This document shows, one piece after another, positions 6,361 through 10,900 of a stretch of 10,900 bases of DNA (position 1 is the first letter of the stretch; each line of letters opens with the position of its first letter). The stretch spans positions 1 through 10,900 of the forward strand of contig CAKSSH010000044.1 in the NCBI GenBank assembly GCA_934488695.1, written 5' to 3'. Position numbers and translations under genes: made by a program. This stretch comes from an uncultured Oscillospiraceae bacterium (GTDB lineage: Bacteria > Bacillota > Clostridia > Oscillospirales > Ruminococcaceae). The notes beneath the pieces are model-generated. The model saw only the letters and a program-made list of their open reading frames with translations. It was not told the origin of the DNA and searched no databases.

Positions 6361-6389
6361 AGTATACCACATTCGACAGAATATGTCAA
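6361..6389 (-). promoter_or_regulatory. uracil permease sigma-A promoter
   Basis: On the - strand TTGACA (6389-6384) and TATACT (6366-6361) have a 17-base spacer. The start is predicted near 6354, about 21 bases before the PyrR-binding loop. Confidence 0.88.
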
Positions 6390-6460
6390 GATAAAAAATA
6401 AAATAAAAAAAGAAAGTCACCGTTTTGTAAAATGCTCGTCGGTGCTCCGCTTTTTTGCAA

Positions 6461-6497
6461 AAAATAAAAGAGGACACGGCTCTGACAGTGTCCTCTT
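6461..6497 (-). terminator. terminator of the ABC exporter operon
   Basis: On the - strand AAGAGGACAC (6497-6488) pairs with GTGTCCTCTT (6477-6468) around a ten-base loop, followed by TTATTTTTT. It begins eight bases after the stop codon of the second ABC gene and separates that operon from the uracil permease promoter. Confidence 0.85.
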
Positions 6498-6504
6498 CTT
6501 GGGC

Positions 6505-8382
6505 TTAATCTAATTCTTTCATGCCGGTGTAAAGCTCGTAGTAACGGCCTTTTTGTGCTAAAAGGTCGTCATGGCTGCCGCGCTCGATTATTTCGCCGTT
6601 TTCAAGCACCATAATAGCGTCTGCATTTCGTACGGTCGAAAGCCTGTGCGCAATGACAAAGGTGGTTCGATTTTGCATAAGCCGATCCATGCCATGCTCG
6701 ATGTGACGCTCAGTGCGGGTGTCTACCGAGCTGGTGGCTTCGTCCAAGACCAAAATCGGCGCGCGGCTGATTGCGGCGCGGGCAATGTTGAGCAGCTGAC
6801 GCTGCCCCTGGGAAAGGTTCAGCCCGTCGCCGGTCAGCAGGGTGTCGTAGCCGTCGCTCAGTCGCATAATAAAGGAGTGGGCGCTGGCCACCCGTGCGGC
6901 AGCCTCCACCTCTTCGTCAGTGGCATCGGGTCGACCGTAACGGATGTTTTCCCGGACTGTTCCGGTGAAAAGGTGCGTGTCCTGCAGAACCATGGCGATG
7001 TTACTGCGTAAAAAAGCACGGGGGTAACGCTTGATATCGCGACCGTCTATCAGTATTTGACCGGAGGAAATATCATAAAACCGGCTCAGAAGGTTGGTTA
7101 CGGTGGTTTTTCCGGCTCCGGTCGACCCGACAAAAGCAATCTTTTGGCCCGGGTGCGCAGTCAGAGAAATATTTTTAAGAACGATTTTTTCCGGCAGATA
7201 TCCAAAGGAAACGTCGGAAAAGGTGACCTCACCCGAGATCGGAGTGCAAGCGGCATCTGCTGCGTCGGGATCCTCCGGCGTACGGTCCATAATGTCAAAG
7301 ACCCGCTCGGCGCCGGCCAGTGCTGAAAAAACGGCGGTCATTTGCTGTGACAGCGTGTTGATGGGCTGCGAAAAATGGCGCGAATAGTTGACAAAAATCG
7401 TCAGTCCGCCGACATCAAAGCCGCGCAAAACGCAAAGCAGACCGCCGATACCGGCCGTCAGCGCGTAGCTCACTTGACTGAGGTTTCCCATAATCGGCCC
7501 CATAATTCCGCCGAAAAACTGTGCGCCGACTTGCTTTTTGGCAAGATCACGGTTCAAAAGAGAAAATTCCTCCTGGCAGATGCCTTCTCGGCCAAACACT
7601 TTAACAACCTTTTGCCCGGTTACGTTTTCTTCAATGTAGCCGTTCAGCGCACCGAGAGAGGCTTGCTGCGCCGAGTAATATTTTCTGGAGAAGGTGGCAA
7701 TTTTCATGCCGCTCAACGCAAAAAGCGGCGCAAAAACAAGCGTGATAACGGTCAGCCAAACGTTGGTATAAAGCATCATGACAAGGGTTCCGACCAGGGT
7801 GATTGCACCGGAAAACAAAGAAATGACCGAGTTATCCAGCATGGTGCCGACATTGTCCACATCATTGGTAAACCGGCTCATGATTTCGCCGGTGTTTTCC
7901 CGGTCGAAAAAGGAAACCGGCAGAGCTTGCAGCTTGCAAAACAGGTCGTTTCGCAGCCGCTCAATAGCGGATTGAGAGATGTGCAGCATGACACGGTTTT
8001 GCAGGTAACTTACGCCGGCGCTGAGTGCGTACGCCGCAAGCAGCAATACAGCGCCTGCCGCAAGCCCTTTAAGGCGCGCCGATGCCGAAAGCGTTGTGTC
8101 GGCAATGCCGTTGATGATGGGACGAAGCAGATACGAGCACGCTAAAGACAGGCCTGTGCTCACCAGCATGCACAGCAGGGCCAACAGCAAAAAACCCTTG
8201 TATGCAGTCATGTACGAAATCAGGCGACCGATAGTTCGGCGGGTGTCCTTTGGCTTGCCGCCGGCATGCATACCGGCCCGGCCGCCGCGCGACGGCCCGA
8301 CGCGCATAGGGCCTTTCCCGTTCTTTTGGCTTGAGGTGCTGTTGTAGCGCTGCTGTAATTGAGAAAGCGTTCTTGCAGCCAT
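6505..8382 (-). CDS. ABC exporter subunit with canonical ATPase motifs (heterodimer partner)
   Basis: A 625-residue half-transporter: a six-helix transmembrane domain (about 55-355) fused to a nucleotide-binding domain (about 385-620). Motifs: Walker A G-S-T-G-A-G-K-T-T (419-427), Q-loop Gln467, signature L-S-Q-G-Q (523-527), Walker B I-L-V-L-D-E with catalytic Glu548, D-loop S-S-V-D (551-554) and switch histidine His579. All catalytic residues are present. Residues 1-50 are a basic, Gly/Arg-rich cytoplasmic extension, a common trait of this subunit type in clostridia. ATG 8382 overlaps the TGA of the upstream ABC gene by one base, and AAGGAGGTG lies inside that gene's last codons, so translation is coupled. 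It should pair with the upstream subunit as in TM287/288, BmrCD and LmrCD, exporting drugs, lipids or peptides. The cargo cannot be told from sequence. Confidence 0.92.
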   Translation of the reverse strand: MAARTLSQLQQRYNSTSSQKNGKGPMRVGPSRGGRAGMHAGGKPKDTRRTIGRLISYMTAYKGFLLLALLCMLVSTGLSLACSYLLRPIINGIADTTLSASARLKGLAAGAVLLLAAYALSAGVSYLQNRVMLHISQSAIERLRNDLFCKLQALPVSFFDRENTGEIMSRFTNDVDNVGTMLDNSVISLFSGAITLVGTLVMMLYTNVWLTVITLVFAPLFALSGMKIATFSRKYYSAQQASLGALNGYIEENVTGQKVVKVFGREGICQEEFSLLNRDLAKKQVGAQFFGGIMGPIMGNLSQVSYALTAGIGGLLCVLRGFDVGGLTIFVNYSRHFSQPINTLSQQMTAVFSALAGAERVFDIMDRTPEDPDAADAACTPISGEVTFSDVSFGYLPEKIVLKNISLTAHPGQKIAFVGSTGAGKTTVTNLLSRFYDISSGQILIDGRDIKRYPRAFLRSNIAMVLQDTHLFTGTVRENIRYGRPDATDEEVEAAARVASAHSFIMRLSDGYDTLLTGDGLNLSQGQRQLLNIARAAISRAPILVLDEATSSVDTRTERHIEHGMDRLMQNRTTFVIAHRLSTVRNADAIMVLENGEIIERGSHDDLLAQKGRYYELYTGMKELD

Positions 8383-10130
8383 CAGCAGGACACCTCCTTT
8401 TTATTGCTGTTCATTTGAGAATCATAAATCTCGCGGTATTCGGCACAGGTTTCAAGCAACTGCTCGTGGGTGCCGCAGGCGATAATCTTTCCGTCGTTCA
8501 TCACTAAGATCCGATCCGCTTGCTGCACCGAGCTGATACGCTGAGCAATGATAATTTTGGTTGCCCCGACAAGCTTTTCCTTCAGCGCAGTGCGGATGCG
8601 CGCCTCGGTAGCTGTGTCAACGGCACTGGTCGAGTCATCCAGTATCAAGATCTTCGGCGACTTCAGAAGGGCTCTGGCAATACAAAGCCGCTGCTTTTGT
8701 CCGCCCGAGACATTCACGCCCCCTTGATCCAAAATCGTGTCGTAACCGTCCGCAAAGCTCTGCACAAAGCCGTCTGCCTGGGCGCTTTGCGCGGCGGAAA
8801 CAACTGCGTCGTCAGAGGCGTTTTCGTCGCCCCATCGCAGATTTTCGGCGATACTGCCGGAAAAGAGCGTGTTTTTTTGTAAAACCATTCCGATGCCGGC
8901 GCGCAGGTGGCTGAGCGGGTAGTCACGAACGTCGACACCGTCAATGAGAACAGCGCCCTCGTCCACATCATACAGCCGGGCAATCAGGGACACCAGCGTG
9001 CTCTTTCCGCACCCGGTTGAGCCGATAATGCCGACGGTGCTGCCGGCGGCAATATGCACGTTTATATGATCCAGGACTTTTTCGGGGCTGTCTTTATAGT
9101 AGCGAAAACTGACGTCACGAAACTCAATTTCTCCCTTTGTGACCGAAAGCTTAGGGTCGGCGTCGACGCGGTCGCGCAAATCAGTAGTCTCGTCGAGCAC
9201 TTCAAGCACCCGTTTGCCGGACGCCATCGCCCGGGAGGAAATCATAAACAGCATGCTGAGCGCCATTAAGGAGAAAAGAATTTGCGAGACATAGGTGATG
9301 AAAGCAGTAAGGTCGCCGACACTCATATGTCCCGGCGTGTTGATAATCATTTTACCGCCTAACACGACAACGGCGACCGAAGCCGCGCCCATCAGCAGAG
9401 TCATCATCGGCCCGGTCAGCAAAATAATTTTCATAACGCTGATACTTTTGTCCTTTAATGCTCGGTTGGAACGGGCAAATTTATCTTTTTCATAATCTTC
9501 CCGCACAAAGGATTTTACTACTCGGACATTGGTGATGTTTTCCTGCACATTGGCATTCAGTGCGTCCAACTGCTGCTGCATTTTGGAGAAGCGAGGATAC
9601 CCGACGGCAATGATGATGCCTTGACAGATGAGCAGCAGCGGAATAATCACAGCAAGCACGGTAGCCAGACGGGCATTCATACTGATTGCCGCAATCAGAG
9701 CGCCGATCAGCATACCGGGCGCACGCAGACACATGCGCAGCAGCATGTTGACAAACTGCTGCAGCTGGGTAACGTCATTGGTTAAACGGGTGACCAGCGA
9801 ACCGGTCGAAAACCGGTCCAGACTGGAAAAGGAAAAGGCTTGTATTTTGCGATAAATATCCTCCCGCAGATCGGTACCGAAGCCGACCGAGGCTCGGGCA
9901 GCGAAGTAGGCGCCGCCAATACCGCCGGCCATCATAAAAAGAGCGGTCAGTATCATGCCGGCGCAGGTAAGACCGATGTAAGGCAGGTTGCCCTCTACGA
10001 TACCGACGTCAATGATTTTGGAAAGAAATTTCGGCATTAGCACCTCGCCGACAACCTCTACAATCATGCAAACCGGACCGATAATGAAAAAGGGCAGGTA
10101 GGGCTTTGCATATTTTGCAAATTGTTTCAA
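8382..10130 (-). CDS. ABC exporter subunit with degenerate ATPase residues (heterodimer partner)
   Basis: A 582-residue half-transporter: a six-helix transmembrane domain (about 12-315) and a nucleotide-binding domain (about 333-570). Motifs: Walker A G-S-T-G-C-G-K-S-T (370-378), Q-loop Gln418, signature V-S-G-G-Q (474-478) and Walker B I-L-I-L-D-D (494-499). The catalytic glutamate position is Asp499 and the switch histidine is Gln530 (I-A-Q-R). These are the substitutions of the non-hydrolysing site in heterodimeric type IV exporters. It is the first gene of a two-gene operon, overlapping the next by one base. The only plausible start is TTG at 10130, since the next in-frame Met is residue 22, inside the first helix; the Shine-Dalgarno AAGAAGGG is weak. 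It should form the exporter with the downstream canonical subunit. A multidrug or peptide role is inferred only from the family. Confidence 0.92.
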   Translation of the reverse strand: MKQFAKYAKPYLPFFIIGPVCMIVEVVGEVLMPKFLSKIIDVGIVEGNLPYIGLTCAGMILTALFMMAGGIGGAYFAARASVGFGTDLREDIYRKIQAFSFSSLDRFSTGSLVTRLTNDVTQLQQFVNMLLRMCLRAPGMLIGALIAAISMNARLATVLAVIIPLLLICQGIIIAVGYPRFSKMQQQLDALNANVQENITNVRVVKSFVREDYEKDKFARSNRALKDKSISVMKIILLTGPMMTLLMGAASVAVVVLGGKMIINTPGHMSVGDLTAFITYVSQILFSLMALSMLFMISSRAMASGKRVLEVLDETTDLRDRVDADPKLSVTKGEIEFRDVSFRYYKDSPEKVLDHINVHIAAGSTVGIIGSTGCGKSTLVSLIARLYDVDEGAVLIDGVDVRDYPLSHLRAGIGMVLQKNTLFSGSIAENLRWGDENASDDAVVSAAQSAQADGFVQSFADGYDTILDQGGVNVSGGQKQRLCIARALLKSPKILILDDSTSAVDTATEARIRTALKEKLVGATKIIIAQRISSVQQADRILVMNDGKIIACGTHEQLLETCAEYREIYDSQMNSNKKEVSC

Positions 10131-10164
10131 AAGGTTTTCCCTTCTTTTCTAAATGATTATTTTT

Positions 10165-10193
10165 ATTGTACAAAAAAAATATGAACAAATCAA
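10165..10193 (-). promoter_or_regulatory. promoter of the ABC exporter operon
   Basis: On the - strand TTGATT (10193-10188), a 17-base mostly T-rich spacer and TACAAT (10170-10165) place the start near 10158, about 28 bases before the TTG start codon. No operator-like repeat and no adjacent regulator gene are seen. Confidence 0.6.
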
Positions 10194-10197
10194 CAAC

Positions 10198-10224
10198 AAA
10201 AGGAGTCTTTCGACTCCTTTTTTT
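10198..10224. terminator. bidirectional terminator between the ABC operon promoter and the oxidoreductase remnant
   Basis: AAAAGGAGTC (10198-10207) and GACTCCTTTT (10212-10221) form a ten-base stem with a four-base loop. Reading + it is followed by TTT; reading - the loop is GAAA and the tail TTTTGTTGTTG. On the - strand it would end transcripts coming from the truncated oxidoreductase gene. Confidence 0.75.
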
Positions 10225-10411
10225 AAATCATATTTTCGTATCGGAAAATCGTCTTTAATTTATGCCGCCGGCGCGTAAATGCCGGAGCTTGGCACGGCAA
10301 AGCTCAGAGTGGCAGCATGACTTTTGCGTCGCAGTTGTTGGCTCGTCCGGAAATGGTCCGGCTTGGGATAAAAGACTTTTAAAAACAGCTGCTGTGCAAG
10401 GCTGCGTCCGG
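10225..10411. other. non-coding stretch with small hairpins, possible dispersed repeat
   Basis: No frame here has a ribosome binding site or a recognisable protein. Small structures are visible: GAGCTT/AAGCTC around a nine-base loop near 10286-10306, and CCGGA/TCCGG near 10349-10363. The base composition is more GC-rich than the neighbouring promoter region. It may be the 3' untranslated part of the truncated oxidoreductase gene or a copy of a genome-wide intergenic repeat; a self-comparison of the genome would tell. Confidence 0.3.
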
Positions 10412-10645
10412 TCACAGTATCGAAACTTGACCGGCGAGCACTGCGCGATAATCCTCCAGATTTTTTTGCAGCAGCGCCGGCGTATCCAGCCCGTAAGGGC
10501 AGCGCGCGGCACACTGACCGCAGTGGATACACTGCTCGATTTTTTGCATTTTCTGTTGCATGGCGTCGGTCAACTGTAGGGCGGACGGCGCGCGGCGCAG
10601 CATGAGAGACATTCGTGCACAGTTGTTAATTTCAATCCCGAGGGC
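10412..10645 (-). pseudogene. 3' remnant of an iron-sulfur oxidoreductase, probably an aldo/keto reductase with a 4Fe-4S tail
   Basis: About 78 codons remain, from A-L-G-I-E-I-N-N-C-A-R at the broken end, through M-S-L-M-L-R-R-A-P, to a natural TGA stop at 10412. Counted from the ATG at 10612, the cluster C-x2-C-x2-C-x3-C-P has cysteines at 28, 31, 34 and 38 (bases 10531-10499), a single 4Fe-4S ligand set. It is followed by Y-G-L-D-T-P-A-L-L-Q-K-N-L-E-D-Y, as at the C-terminus of clostridial aldo/keto reductases with a ferredoxin-like tail. The frame reads through sensible sequence to about 10645, then hits a stop at 10652-10654 in AT-rich DNA of different character. The whole barrel domain is missing, so the gene was cut by the mobile element to its right. 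The family name is a recollection of motif style; the iron-sulfur cluster is seen directly. Confidence 0.6.
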
Positions 10646-10655
10646 TATACTTTAG

Positions 10656-10734
10656 TAGGACGATAAATAATGCGTTCCTAAATTGAAAATAGGCTATCAA
10701 AATCGGACTTGGTACTTCAAAAAAATATTTTGAT
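10656..10734. repeat. inverted repeats at the element end, candidate recombinase binding sites
   Basis: Three short inverted pairs are visible: TAGGA/TCCTA (10656-10660 and 10676-10680), ATCAAAAT/ATTTTGAT (10696-10703 and 10727-10734), and TCAAAA/TTTTGA (10717-10722 and 10728-10733). Large serine recombinases bind long imperfect attachment sites next to their gene, so these may belong to the attachment site or the recombinase operator. AT-rich sequence makes some chance pairing likely. Confidence 0.3.
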
Positions 10735-10824
10735 TTTCTTGAAAAACAGTTCCGCTTTGTACCTCTATTTTCTCCTATTAGTAGAGAGGGTAATATCTTT
10801 AATACTAAAACAGATTACATAAGG

Positions 10825-10832
10825 AAAGGAGG
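10825..10832 (+). promoter_or_regulatory. ribosome binding site of the serine recombinase
   Basis: AAAGGAGG lies eight bases before the ATG at 10841. It fixes the start codon of the recombinase, of which only 20 codons are in the window. I see no convincing promoter in the 195 bases before it. Confidence 0.85.
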
Positions 10833-10840
10833 ATAAGAGA

Positions 10841-10900
10841 ATGTCAAGGACTTCAAAGATTACAGCACTCTATGAGCGTTTATCAAGAGATGATGACCTT
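10841..10900 (+). CDS. large serine recombinase (resolvase/invertase family), 3' truncated by window end
   Basis: Only the first 20 residues are present, but they are characteristic: after a short lead (S-R-T-S-K-I-T) comes A-L-Y-E-R-L-S-R-D-D-D-L. This matches the Y-x-R-x-S catalytic start of serine recombinases, with Arg13 and the nucleophile Ser15. The Y-E-R-L-S-R-D-D form is typical of the large recombinases that excise and insert Tn4451-like and other clostridial integrative elements. The enzyme cuts both strands at paired attachment sites through a phosphoserine intermediate. The start is supported by AAAGGAGG eight bases upstream. Its position beside a decapitated host gene suits the element's integrase. 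The recombinase type beyond the N-terminus cannot be confirmed. Confidence 0.85.
   Translation, partial: MSRTSKITALYERLSRDDDL

Larger units (their letters stand above)
10646..10900. mobile_element. left end of an integrative element with a large serine recombinase
   Basis: The coding character of the oxidoreductase remnant stops near 10645. The following 195 bases are AT-rich and non-coding, leading into a serine recombinase at 10841. An integrase gene next to an element end, facing inward, is the usual layout of clostridial integrative elements of the Tn4451/Tn5397/Tn1549-like type. The exact crossover point and the right end cannot be seen here. Confidence 0.6.

Noticed and set aside
6212..6370. 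53-codon N-terminal extension of the uracil permease
   Set aside because: It covers the PyrR leader and terminator; the ATG at 6211 has AAGGAGG in front and matches the family start.
10255..10579. Overlapping frames on both strands (85, 90 and 105 codons) across the iron-sulfur remnant
   Set aside because: They overlap the CxxCxxCxxxCP frame, have no ribosome binding sites and show no family motif.

Overview
The window looks like a chromosomal segment of a low-to-medium GC Firmicute, most likely an anaerobic gut- or rumen-type clostridium (Oscillospiraceae/Ruminococcaceae-like). Reasons: strong AGGAGG ribosome binding sites, sigma-A promoters of TTGACA/TATAAT type, a PyrR-type attenuator in front of a uracil permease, a heterodimeric ABC exporter pair, a ferredoxin-tailed oxidoreductase remnant, and a large serine recombinase typical of clostridial integrative elements. 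The species assignment is inference.

Layout. (1) 1-2942: a carbohydrate-type block. A 5'-truncated alpha/beta hydrolase on the + strand converges on a complete second hydrolase on the - strand. Both carry the G-H-S-R-x-G-K nucleophile motif of glucuronoyl esterase-like (CE15-like) enzymes. The second is translationally coupled to an upstream DeoR/GlpR-type regulator. A strong bidirectional terminator separates the two hydrolases. (2) 2943-3291: a dense regulatory region with overlapping divergent promoters, four AATGATYG boxes, a candidate terminator-ended small RNA, and then the pyruvate kinase promoter. (3) 3292-4704: pyruvate kinase (+), followed by two strong palindromes in the convergent gap. 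(4) 4817-6389: NCS2-type uracil permease (-) with sigma-A promoter, PyrR-binding loop and attenuator terminator. (5) 6461-10193: a two-gene operon (-) encoding a heterodimeric ABC exporter. The first subunit has degenerate catalytic residues and the second has canonical ones. The genes overlap by one base, with a promoter upstream and a terminator downstream. (6) 10198-10900: a terminator, a non-coding stretch, the 3' end of a decapitated oxidoreductase gene with a 4Fe-4S cysteine cluster, and then the left end of a mobile element whose serine recombinase begins at 10841 and runs off the window.

Working together: the DeoR regulator probably controls its own operon with the esterase and perhaps the divergent small transcript. 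Pyruvate kinase has its own promoter behind a terminator, so it should be independent of that transcript. The uracil permease should be switched off when uridine nucleotides are plentiful through PyrR. The most notable points are the candidate small RNA within the DeoR operator region, the interrupted oxidoreductase gene marking an integration site, and the long U-tract-less palindrome downstream of pyruvate kinase. I found no CRISPR, tRNA or rRNA, and no convincing wholly new multi-gene system.
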